Positions 1 to 12,351 are shown, numbered from the stretch's first letter. The stretch is DNA of 12,756 nucleotides from Spirogloea muscicola (GCA_009602725.1 WELB01000142.1:122697-135452), one strand, 5' to 3'. The notes: generated by a model from the letters alone, not told the origin. Numbers and translations are program-made.

Positions 1-3774
<3,774 letters not shown>

Positions 3775-4209
3775 CTTCACCTTCCTTCTTATACTTGATT
3801 CTTTGTATCTGCTTCATTTTTGATATTCTAACAGAAGCCATGTTGAGTGCAGCCACTCCAGATAGAAGTGGCAACACTTAGTGGACATTTCATGGATGCT
3901 AATTATTTGCGTGCACTTCACAAGCAAGGAAGAGTTGCAGCAGCCTAATGACGGAGACATGAACTTGCATGAGCAACTCCTTTTCTAGAGGCGACATGCA
4001 TTCTTTGGGCTGTGGTCGGAGGCGGAGCTTCGTATGCTGCTGACTTGAAGTGAAAGTCTCTGCCTCTCAAGGACCCTAGTTCACTTCTTTCATACTGCAT
4101 CTTGCTCTCGTTGCACAAGTCGCTCAAGACTGTCACAAAATTGTTACAAGGCAAGTGCTATCCCGCTCTACATGCGTTACTTGTGTTGGAGTGGTTTGGC
4201 TGCTGCTTG
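3775..4209. other. Convergent intergenic region between LRR and glycosyltransferase genes
   Basis: This 435-nt stretch lies between two facing stop codons. It carries no plausible exon on either strand: the longest open frames show no family motif and no matched splice sites. It should hold both 3' UTRs. A minus-strand TGTAA at 4144-4148 suits the glycosyltransferase. No plus-strand TGTAA was found here for the LRR gene. Confidence 0.7.
4144..4148 (-). terminator. Polyadenylation signal TGTAA for the glycosyltransferase gene
   Basis: TGTAA on the minus strand lies about 62 nt after the stop codon at 4210-4212. TGTAA is the usual chlorophyte polyadenylation signal. A five-base match alone is weak, but its position is right. 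Confidence 0.5.
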
Positions 4210-7200
4210 TCACGCCTTGCAGGTGCTCCTCTCCTTGAGCTCAATCCAGCGGGAGAAGTACTCAGTTGAGCGCACTGTGTGGTACCAAAGCATGGCCTGC
4301 AATTGAGGGAGAGCATCACGTATAGTAAGCAAACGTATAGTAAGCAAACCTGGTGGGTGATCACAAAGGTCTCCCCAAAATCCGTTTCCAGTAGATTGTG
4401 TTAAGCTGTAGAGCAAGCACCTATCAGCATCTTAATAGTATGTCAGGCTTTGATGGCAGATTGAGTCCTCACCCCCACAAAATCAGAGGCGCGGTTGTTG
4501 TGCATGTCTTTAAGAGCTGTGTCCATGGCAAGGCCAAGCAGCCGCTCATTGCGATCCAATGAGAAGGTGGACTCCAGGATCTCAAACCCCTGCTCCATCC
4601 AGATGAAGGCCGCCAGTCTGTTAGTTCCAACAATGGTGTAAGCATTCTAGATGCAGACTGCCTCCCAAAGTGTCGAACTACAGGTGTGTCAGGTCCTTAC
4701 AGATAGGTGCCTCGCAAGGACGGGCAATCAGAAAGTAAACCAGCAATGTTGCGGCAATCAAGCCCCGATTCATATCGTTACTTTTAGTAATGTCCAAGGC
4801 CCTAGATTCACAGATCTTCCAAATCTCGAAGCCAACGGGAAGGCCTTAGAGTGACATAAAGAGCTGTGCGGCATGGAAGGAGCCATCACCTTGGCCTGGC
4901 ATGCGGCCCACAGCTGACCGTCCTGGTGGAGCCGTACTGAGTCTCGCACAAACTCCTCGGCGGTTGTGGCTCCCTCAAGGCCTCCCCAAGTGCCGCCGCT
5001 GCCGCGTTGCCACCACCTTCCAGCATCGCAGCTGGCGCCCACCGGCTGCAAGGCGTCCACGACCGCCAAGGGGGCACCAAGGCCCTCGCTGCCGATCGGC
5101 GTCGTGCACGCCGGCAGGCCGTGGTGCCAGCTGTCTAAGATCTTGCCCTTGAGGCCCGCTCCAAAGCGAAGCGGGGCCAGGCATACTGGATGATGCCATG
5201 AACAAGCATTCACTTATGCCTAGAAATGTTTCAGGTCAAGGCCTTAGTTTATCAGGTAGAAGACTTCTGTTTAGGTTGAGTGCTGACCCTAAACCCTTAT
5301 CTTCGATGCTGCACCTTGATAGGTACACCTAATCGGGCAGCTGCAGCAGCTACTGCACGTTGGGCTGTGCTCACCTCGATACGTGGCAAACAACGCCAGC
5401 GATGGCGCATGGCCTTTGACGAGGAAGCCTGCCTGCGTGTTCTGGAGCGCCAGGTCGGCCCGGTCCATGAATGCGCCATAGACGTGGCACTCCGCAGCCG
5501 GCAGCTGCGGCCGTGGGAGTCGTCACAAGCAGATCGATCTCTGTTGAGAAGCGACAGGCGGCGTTGGCAGCCTTGCCAGGCAACAGCGGGTGGACGGGCT
5601 GGCAAGCTGCACCTCCTTCTGGATTCTGGGCCACAGCTCCGTCGCTAGCCACTCCACAGAGTCGCGGTTTGGCGGGTGCTTGAAATTACCTGGACACAGC
5701 AAACAGGCCGGCAGCTCACCACCAGAGCGGAGCGGCTGAACCATACTGTATGCATGGGTACCGGGCATTCGGCACGCCCATGAGCTTACAGTCACAGTTC
5801 CAGGATCATGATTATGACAAATTGCAGGAATCAGGTGTGTTCATGCAGCTCTTGCTTAGGCAATCATCAAGGAATCGACACGAGCCTTAAAGCTTGCTCC
5901 TAAGTGCCAAGCAAATGGACACAAACAAGGAGAAGAAGAAATGGGCGAAGCCTCCATGTGCTCACCAATGGTAACAAAGTGCTTGCGCTTCTCGAAGGTG
6001 AGCGCTACGGCCGAAGGGGGGGGGGGTGAGTAGTAGAAGGACGCAAGGGCGACCTTGTGGGCCGGTACACTGTAGCAGTCCACAAGAAGGCGCTGCTCAA
6101 AAGCCGAGCACACCTGAGCAGCCAACGAGCCAATGAGGAACGGGAAAGCCTGAGTGCCAAGACCGACTGCACTTGATTGTTGTCGCATCTGTGTACGAAA
6201 AATTGAGAAATGCATTGAAGCATCCACGCTTAGAGTGTGACTTGTATTTGGAAGTCTGCTTGATTCTGGGGCAAAGACAACAAAGATATATTAATCACAA
6301 ATATATACATATCACCAAGCACAGCAATGTGTGCCGCTGATGTCCATGACCCAGCAAGGAGCACAGTTGCGTAGGTGGCTGACCAGGGCGAGGTCCGAGC
6401 GGTGAATGGCCGAGAGCTCGCGGACGAGTTCAGCTGATGTGGCCGCCGGACGGTGATGCAGGGCCTCCAAGATGGAGCCCCCTTTTGAGATCACGCCCAT
6501 CCTGCCTGGGCCGCTCCCATGCATCATCAAGTACCTCTTTATCAAGATTCAGCGTCCACCAAGAACGACAATGGGGACGATTGGTGCTTGTGCGACACGC
6601 TGGCAGAGGCTACTCATCTAGATTGCTGAATCCTGATTAAAATTCCAAAGTATTTCCTCCCCGGATGTCAACTTGGACCTGAGAACCCTAGGCCTGCGCC
6701 TGCAGCACCTGGTCCCACCAGAGCTGGGAGGAGCAGCAGCAGGCCAGGCTCGCCAAGAAGCGCACGCTGCCGTTACCTAGCACGTCGGAGTGAGCTGGTC
6801 CAGTGTTCACTACACAGCGCCTCCCGTCTAGGATCTATGTGGCGTTTGAAGTCATCCACAGTCGATGAGTTTCTGTACCGAGCCGGAGGAAGTGGAGGTC
6901 GCACGTGTCGAGGACGCGGAGGGCGCCGGGGCAGAGCTCTCGTACGCGGAATGAGAAGGCCTCCTCGATTGTGAACCTGCGGCACCGTCAACCCTGGCGG
7001 CTCTGAGAGTGATGACAGCGTCGGCCTTGGCCCTGGCTTGCGCACTGCTGGACGCCACTTCAAGTACAGCGCCCGTGGCGGAGCGGCGTGACACAATGGG
7101 ATCCTTTTACTGGTATTTCTATGCTAACCTGTCAAAGATGCAGATTTGGGGCCGCACGTCGCGCAGGACCGCCGCAAAGCGCTCCTCACTGCACCGGCAC

Positions 7201-8143
7201 AAGCGGCAGTGAAAGCCCGTGTGCTGTTTGGTATCAGCAGTGGGCCGGCCCCGGTGCAGGCACCTGCACTGTGGTCAATGGTGCGGGCGGCCAGCATGCC
7301 CACCATGCACACGCGCCGCAGCAACCAGGGCGGTGCTGTACTTGTTGGGAAGGCAGTGGAAGGTGGCAATGCCAGCAGCCTCCAGCTCCGTCACGTACTC
7401 ATTCTGCCGGCATGGACTGCATGTGCGCCCCAGCAACAGCCTCGTCATTTAATTAAACCCGCCAGATACGCCACAGCTACCGCCAGCCATCATTCCGGCA
7501 TGGCAAGAGCACCAGATGCAGGGGTTCAAATCAGATGTTATGAAGAGATCAAGATGGGTTTAAGAGCAGGGTTTGGGTTTACGGTCTGGTGTGAGTGCTT
7601 GGGGGGGACTGAAGGGTCTTGTGCTCAGAAGGTTGCGGCTGCTGATATCAAAAGAGCGGCTGTGAAAGCCAGCCAGGTGCATGCAGAAGGTCCTGTGCCC
7701 GGAGCTCCACTGAGCAGCAGCGAGGCCAAGCTCTCACCTGGCGAAGGCCACGGCATGGCCGCGCCGCTGGAAGGCCCGCGCCAGCTGCCAGAGGCGGACG
7801 CCGGCCGCCGTGCTCCGGTGCTCGGGCCTTCAATTGGGCAATGGTGGCTCCCGCTCAGCAGCAAGAGGCTGTAACAGCAGCAGCATTGCCATATCGCCGT
7901 CGTCTCAGCGGAAGCGGTGGCGGCGGCAACTCACCACGTCTTGCCGATCAGCAGCACCGGCCCGGCGGCGGCGGCGGCGTCCCCGGGAGCTGGGTCCTCA
8001 GGCGGCGTGGCCGCGGCCGCTGCAGAACGATGGCGAGTCGCCGCCACGGTGGGGCGCCAAGGCCGCCGGCGCGCCACTCCGCAATGGCGCGCCGTGATCG
8101 CAGCCGACGACAGCGCGGCCGTCGCTGCGCCGACGTGGGCCAT
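4210..8143 (-). CDS. GT4-type (group 1) glycosyltransferase, 520 aa, 13 exons
   Basis: Exons in transcript order: 8143-7935, 7827-7738, 7416-7342, 7188-7129, 6976-6879, 6834-6777, 6501-6384, 6113-5966, 5689-5613, 5504-5375, 5185-4890, 4589-4473 and 4296-4210. All introns are GT-AG, and phases match at each join to give 521 codons with the stop. After an Ala/Arg-rich N-terminus, the first Rossmann half has VLLIGKTW (63-70) then STAAGVR, a RGHAVAFAS strand, QICIFDR, RVLDTCDLHFLR and ELSAIHRSDLAL (to residue 236). The second half has FEQRLLVDCY, HFVTIGNFKHPPN (near 286), CHVYGAF (317 on), GFLVKG, CLAPLRFGAGLKGK (356-369) and GLPACTTPIGSEG, all typical of GT-B-fold GT4 enzymes that move a sugar from a nucleotide donor. 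It ends with LWYHTVRSTEYFSRWIELKE. Donor and acceptor are unknown. The least certain boundaries are exon 6, the 5' edge of exon 7 and the 5' edge of exon 12. The start is the first in-frame ATG upstream of VLLIGKTW. Confidence 0.9.
4319..4348 (-). repeat. 15-bp perfect tandem duplication near a splice acceptor
   Basis: The unit CGTATAGTAAGCAAA occurs twice in direct succession (4319-4333 and 4334-4348). On the transcript strand each copy carries CTTACTATACG, which resembles a branch-point sequence. The copies sit about 22-51 nt upstream of the acceptor for the last glycosyltransferase exon, so the duplication may have doubled the branch site. Confidence 0.8.
5286..5299 (+). repeat. Telomere-like motif in a glycosyltransferase intron
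   Basis: ACCCTAAACCCTTA, two CCCTAAA-type units, lies in the intron at 5186-5374. It is short and could be chance, but it repeats a pattern seen in other introns of this window. Confidence 0.6.
6016..6026 (-). repeat. C11 mononucleotide run inside a coding exon
   Basis: On the coding strand TCA is followed by eleven C and a T, read as four prolines in SFYYSPPPPSA. Upstream (FEQRLLVDCY) and downstream (HFVTIGNF) family motifs are in the same frame across it, so the length of eleven keeps the gene open. It is a likely site of sequencing or replication slippage. Confidence 0.85.
7569..7581 (+). repeat. Telomere-like GGGTTTGGGTTTA motif in a glycosyltransferase intron
   Basis: Two G-strand telomere-like units occur in the intron at 7417-7737. 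The array is short and degenerate. Confidence 0.5.
7935..8143 (-). other. Glycosyltransferase exon 1: possible organelle-targeting N-terminus
   Basis: The first about 60 residues, before the catalytic VLLIGKTW strand, are rich in Ala, Arg, Ser and Thr and almost free of acidic residues until PPEDPAPGD. This composition fits a chloroplast or mitochondrial transit peptide in green algae. A GCC run at about 7963-7977 encodes five alanines next to the domain. No signal-peptide-like hydrophobic core is seen, so Golgi/ER entry looks less likely. Targeting is inferred from composition only. If the start lay further upstream, in a spliced 5' exon, this reading would change. Confidence 0.5.
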
Positions 8144-9036
8144 GCGCTCCTCTCCTCCCTTCAGTGGACTGGCCTCCGCAGCACCCACCTCTGGCGCTGC
8201 CCGCCGCCGCAGCCGCCGCCGAGGCCCAGACGTGCTGCTTTCCGGACGTCTGCCTCGCCACTCACGCTGAGTCGGCCTGCAGCACCTAGTGGCGAGTGCG
8301 CTACTGCAACAGACTGCAGCTGCTGGTAACTGTTTACTAAGCCCGCAGCGTGTTGGCTTTCAGTAAGGGAGTCCCAATGTCATGTCCTGGTTTCATATCC
8401 TGGGGGTCAGGGTAAAGTTCATATGATAAAATACACGTGGTTTACAGTTGACAGTTAGCAGTCTGGCATAACGAGGTCAAGGTCAGGGTTCAGAGCAATC
8501 GCCAGAGCAACCCATCTTCCTGCGGGGTATCTGCACGTCGTCCTCCCCAGCCTCTCGGTCTTGTATTGTGCTTGCAACTTGCCAAGTAAGCACAGAAGGG
8601 CATTGTGGTCGCGGCATTAGTCGTTCTTGAGGCAATTGCCTATGAAAATGCGGACCCACAGCCCCTTTTGGGGTGGTTGCCAGTAGCACAACTCACCTCC
8701 TGTACTTTGGGTGGCCACTATTTTCTTACCTGGACACCATCGAAGAGGCCGCCCATTACCAGTCACACCTCCCACTGTGCAAAGCTTCGGCTTAGAGCCA
8801 GCATGAAATAGACACGGCTGGGACCAACTCAGTATGGATGACCGATAATCAATAGCAAGCATTCATTTGATGTCAAACAAATTTCTTCACCATTGAAGGC
8901 TTCCAATGTCCAGATATGGCAATGGGATAGACAATGCATTTGTGCTGTAGACATGCAAGTGAGCACTTAGAGCTGCGCTGTCATTAAATTCATTAGCTGG
9001 AGTATGCACTGCCAGGTACTAGAAAATAGATTGGCA

Positions 9037-9102
9037 TTACATGCACCACACCTCCCTTAAGCAGCTGTGAACATTGCGCCAGAGTCACTGGGCCAACTTA
9101 CA
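9037..9102 (-). terminator. Polyadenylation signals (two TGTAA) for the carrier gene
   Basis: TGTAA occurs on the minus strand at 9098-9102 and 9037-9041, about 108 and 169 nt after the distal stop codon. None is present between the proximal-exon stop at 9520 and the distal exon at 9369. Both carrier isoforms may therefore share these downstream signals. Confidence 0.45.
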
Positions 9103-9167
9103 TGGCGTATCAATCTAAGGTCACAGGCTCGGCAAAGTGGCCGAAAGAATTGACACGGGAGGCCGGT

Positions 9168-9184
9168 GGGGGGCGGGGGGGGGG
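9168..9184 (+). repeat. G6-C-G10 run in the carrier 3' UTR
   Basis: Six G, one C and ten G lie on the plus strand, giving a poly-C run in the carrier transcript's 3' UTR about 25 nt after the distal stop. Such a run could form a G-quadruplex on the DNA strand opposite the template reading, and it is a weak point for sequencing accuracy. Confidence 0.7.
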
Positions 9185-9209
9185 AGCGGCTGTGGACGAG
9201 CAAGAGAGG

Positions 9210-9369
9210 TCAATGCCACAAATGCTGCCCAGCGCCCATGTTCAGCTTCTCCCTCTCGTGAATCGTATACTTGACGAGCTCGTAGCACGAAACGACAATG
9301 CCTGTAGCTGGCCCCGCGCGCGCAACGCGCGGCGCCAGGCCTGTGAATAGGCCGCGCACTCTGCTCTCT
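9210..9369 (-). other. Carrier terminal exon, distal copy (11b)
   Basis: The acceptor GCTGTGCAG precedes AGAGAG, entering in phase 2 from exon 10 (AG+A gives Arg). It encodes RES, VRGLFTGLAPRVARAG, PATGIVVSCYELVK and a basic/polar tail ending GQHLWH, with stop TGA at 9210-9212. It is the copy closer to the remembered plant MTM1 end (RVARAGP...GIVVSFYE..KY) and is probably ancestral in function. It gives the 370-residue form. Confidence 0.85.
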
Positions 9370-12349
9370 CTGCACAGCCAGCACAAAGGACAAGGGCAAA
9401 GGGTAGGATGGAGTAGCATATATATCTCATATAACAGCTGTCAGCCATTGGCCGCTGGCTTGGGTGTGTTGGCAGCGGCTGTGAGGGAATGGGGGCCACC
9501 CAGCCGGCAAGGCTTTTGCTTAGCCAGCAGAGCTGTTGAGGAGCTTGATGGCCTCGTAGGTGGCCACCACGATCCCTATAGCCGGCCCTGCGCGGCCAGC
9601 TCGGGGCGCCACCCCCGCCATCAAGCCCCTCAGACCACTCTCTCTGCGCACCCAACAGGGAGGAGGGGGGGAGGATGGAGGAGGGAGGGTGGAGGGTGCA
9701 AGCAGAAGGGATGGAGGAGGAAGGCGAGCGGAGAGAGGGAGGCGGGGGAGGAAGACAGGGGAGGAGGGAGGGAGGAGAGAGGGGAGCCCCATGAACACCA
9801 CGCAGGACCGTACTTGCCGGGCTGCTGCCAGAGACAAGATCACTTCTAGTGCACGCCGCGCATACTTTGCAGACTCCTTCAAGGGCAGCATTTGGACGAC
9901 CAGCAACACACGGCAGGGCTGACTGGTTGCTGACAACGGCTCATGCATGCAGCGAGTGGCACAACTCTGGACCTCTGAGGAGATGCAGTGGCTACGGCTG
10001 TGTAAGATTGGCCACAATGCACAGACAAGACATGCCACACAGTTTGCAACTCGTGGTGGCAGCAATTGAAAGAAGTCTCCACTGAGGTTGAGGGGGGAGG
10101 GGTGAAAGGGGGGGGGCGTTTGGGGAGCCATGGTGAAGCGGAGCTGGGACTGACCTGTACACCTCAGCCAGCGTCCGCAACGTCGACAACGACCGGGTGG
10201 GGTCCCTCTGCAGGGCGCGGCAATGCAGGAGGAACGACAGTCTTCAGCAAGGAGCCTTGATCGGGCACGAGGGACCTGCCTCAGTTTGCTGGATCGCTGA
10301 GAGGATGACGGTAGTCACACGGTGGAGCTTGGAACAAGGGGTGGGGCGCCGCATCTCACCTCAATCTGCCGCCGCGTCTTGGCCACGTCCAACGGGCATG
10401 TCGCAGCGGCCGCCAACGATCCCGCCACAAGGCCTGCCGAGAAGTTGGCGCCCACCACCGCCAGCACGCTTGGTGCTGGGCCTGCTGCCTCCAGCATGCG
10501 CCGCCGCAGCTGCACGCAAGCGGCGGCAGAGGTGACAGCTGCCACCAGGTTAGCGCGTGGTGCTTACGACTTGGCTGCATGCACAAGATTGCAGCTATGT
10601 TGTGCAGCTTGGCCATGGCCGCTGGCAGCCGGCGCTGCTTACGGGTTCGAGCGTGGCCCAGCAGATGGCTGAGAACGGGACGTCGCGCACGAGCTGTGAG
10701 CCCACTCCGGTCCAGAGCCGCCGCACGCCACTCACTGCCTCACCGCCACAACCAGCGCAACAACGTGAGGCACCGACCAGGCGAACATGCCAAAACAGAT
10801 GGAGGGGACGGCCGCCTCCACGCCGGCCAATGGCGATCAGCGGCGCAGGGCGGAGGGGCCCTCACTCGAGCCAGATGGCGACGAAGCCACGACCTCTCGC
10901 ATTGTCGCCCACATGCCTGGCGGTGCGACGGCACCTAGCAGCTCCTTCTGGGCCTGAGCCGCAAGCAAGGGGCCATGGCAATCAGTGTTTGCCACTGGCT
11001 GTCAGCTGCACGAAAGCGATGCTTCCTGCGGCGAGCAGTCGCTGACCAGCCTGCAGCGGGGGCGGCGGTTGGCCGGGCCGGACCTGCATGCGTGTGCGGG
11101 CCAGCTCGACGGGCGAGCAGATGACGCAGGCGACGGCGCGCGACAGGGAGCCGGCGAGCAGCGGCGCGTACGGCGCGAGCTCCGGCACGCGGCCCAGCCG
11201 CTCCTGCATCACGTCGTACAGCGGGAGGTAGATCCCGACCTGCACGCCAGCGCCGCAGCAACAACGGCGATCGCCGTCAGCGCCTGCCAGTTGCGGCCAT
11301 GGCAGGCCGGGCAGGGGCGGTTCTGCCGACGCCGCTGCTGCCGGCAGCGGTGCTGCACCGTGGGTATGGCAATTGCGAGGCCGGCATTGGTGCCGCGCCA
11401 GAGTCGGAAGAAGCCCTCCTGTGCAACAACAGGGCTATGTCAACGCCAGGCTCGACGGCAGAAAGGTCATCAGATACACCACGCCTGCCATGGCTGCAGC
11501 CGACCGGCGAGTAAAGGGCGACCGCCAACGCACCTGGCGGATGACCTTGTGGAAGACGTCCAGCGTGCTCGTGTATGGCAGGCTCTCTGGCGGGCAGAGC
11601 GGCGTCGCCGCTGCCGCTGCGACGCCGGAGCCGGCGAAGCCCCCGCGGGGCACGCCGGCGGGCCGAGGGTATGCCGGCGAGCACCTCCCTCCCTGCCGGC
11701 ACCGTCATTGCCGCCGCTGCTTTTCCGTGTCAGCCAGTGCCGCAGCAGACCTCAGATTGGCCTTCGAGAGTGGCCATGGACATGTCAGATGCGGCGAGGA
11801 CCTGGTCCGGTTGTGCTGCGCAGGCCCATGCAGGCCGCCCGCTGAAGTCTGGCGCGCTGGCAGTGGCCGCCTGCGCCTGCAGCCTCGTCTGCGAGATGGC
11901 CCAAAGCGACACAGACGACTCCAGATCCGTGATGGTCAGCAGCGGTCGCAAGACAAGCGCCACCTGATTGAGTGATGGCATTGGCAGCGCTGCACACGGC
12001 GGCTCTGGCGGTGGCAGCGGCGGCCACCTTTGCGACGTCGAGGGGGTTGACGATGATGGCTGAGATGACGGCAGCAGCGGCGGCTGAGACGGCCTTCTCC
12101 AGCAGCTGCAGCTCCCGCTGCGCAGGAGCGGCAGCATCGCCAGGGCCACTGACGACGCTCCCGCCGGAGGCAATGACGGCGCTGGCCCGGTCGCCGCGCC
12201 GCACGGAGGCGGCGGCTGCGGCGCCTCCGTCCTGGCCTCGACGCCGGCGGGGAGGCACGTCAGTCGCGGGACCGCCGACACCATTCACCACAGTGGTGGA
12301 GCGGACAAGCCGGGAGCGCGGGACGGCGCACCTCGCCGTCGTTGAGCAT
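9210..12349 (-). CDS. Mitochondrial carrier, SLC25A39/SLC25A40/MTM1 group, 11 exons with alternative last exon
   Basis: Exons in transcript order: 12349-12332, 12117-12028, 11888-11802, 11692-11534, 11418-11359, 11239-11084, 10953-10866, 10734-10643, 10509-10360, 10207-10155, then 9643-9520 or 9369-9210. Phases match at all joins, giving 358 or 370 residues. Three carrier signatures are present: NPLDVAKTRLQ (30-40, split by an intron after K36), SPVELARTRMQ (180-190) and CPLDVAKTRRQ (288-298). Group-specific segments include STLDVFHKVIRQ, RLWRGTNAGLAIAIPTVGIY, VRDVPFSAICWATLEP and RAGPAxGIVV, all recalling Arabidopsis and yeast MTM1. Such carriers sit in the inner mitochondrial membrane; yeast MTM1 affects manganese/iron handling for SOD2, and human SLC25A39 is tied to glutathione import. 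Exon 3 could end at 11751 instead, adding 17 residues. The start is ATG at 12349 (A at -3); an in-frame ATG at 12490 would add 47 residues. The gene lies tail-to-head with the glycosyltransferase on the same strand. Confidence 0.92.
9520..9643 (-). other. Carrier terminal exon, proximal copy (11a)
   Basis: The acceptor GGTGCGCAG precedes AGAGAG and enters in the same phase as 11b. It encodes RES, LRGLMAGVAPRAGRAG, PAIGIVVATYEAIK and a short tail LLNSSAG, with stop TAA at 9520-9522. Over 34 aligned residues it matches 11b at 22, while more than half of the identical residues use different codons. That is the pattern of an old duplication with both copies kept under protein constraint. It gives the 358-residue form. 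Confidence 0.85.
9657..9786 (+). repeat. 130-nt purine-rich (GGAGG) tract, pyrimidine-rich on the carrier transcript
   Basis: About 92 percent of these bases are purines on the plus strand, arranged as irregular GGAGG/GGGAGG units. On the transcript strand it is a CCTCC-rich pyrimidine tract ending about 13 nt before the exon 11a acceptor. Long mirror-like homopurine runs can form triplex DNA, and long pyrimidine tracts strengthen acceptors and bind pyrimidine-tract proteins. It may therefore bias which last exon is chosen. Confidence 0.85.
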
Positions 12350-12351
12350 CG

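Larger units (their letters stand above)
8144..9209. other. Intergenic: glycosyltransferase 5' flank and carrier 3' flank
   Basis: No protein family was recognised on either strand. The part from about 8330 is clearly lower in GC than the coding ends. On the minus strand, donor-like sites CCAG|GTAAGA (8729-8728) and GGAG|GTGAGT (8696-8695) stand out and could belong to a spliced 5' leader of the glycosyltransferase. A minus-strand open stretch at 8617-8862 (containing GRPLRWCPGKK) and a plus-strand one at 8605-8811 show no recognisable domain. Two minus-strand TGTAA signals (9098-9102 and 9037-9041) and a G-run (9168-9184) belong to the carrier's 3' side. Confidence 0.6.

Noticed and set aside
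3775-4209. A transmembrane or kinase part following the LRR domain
   Set aside because: The stop at 3772 follows a segment that matches the natural end of the plant relative, and no kinase or hydrophobic segment is found downstream on the plus strand.
4319-4348. CRISPR-like repeat
   Set aside because: There are only two adjacent copies with no spacers, in a eukaryotic intron.
4590-4632. Longer version of glycosyltransferase exon 12 (acceptors at 4617 or near 4630)
   Set aside because: The acceptor before GGGTTTGAG joins ...WAACQAK to GFEILESTF in phase 0 and fits the family pattern better. The other acceptors break phase or add residues without counterparts.
7146-7874. A 242-residue open frame on the plus strand
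   Set aside because: It lies antisense to glycosyltransferase exons 2-4 whose family motifs and splice phases are clear. Its own translation shows no domain and is explained by high GC.
9298-9849. A 183-residue plus-strand open frame rich in Gly, Glu and Arg
   Set aside because: It is the complement of the two carrier terminal exons plus the purine tract, and its composition follows from the repeat.
11751-11801. Extended carrier exon 3 (donor GAG|GTCTGC)
   Set aside because: It keeps the frame but leaves an intron of only 58 nt, whereas CAG|GTCCTC at 11801 gives 109 nt, close to the other carrier introns. It is kept as an alternative only.
10985-11845. A 286-residue open frame on the plus strand
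   Set aside because: It covers both exons and introns of the minus-strand carrier without respecting their boundaries, is Arg/Ala/Pro/Gly-rich and matches no family.
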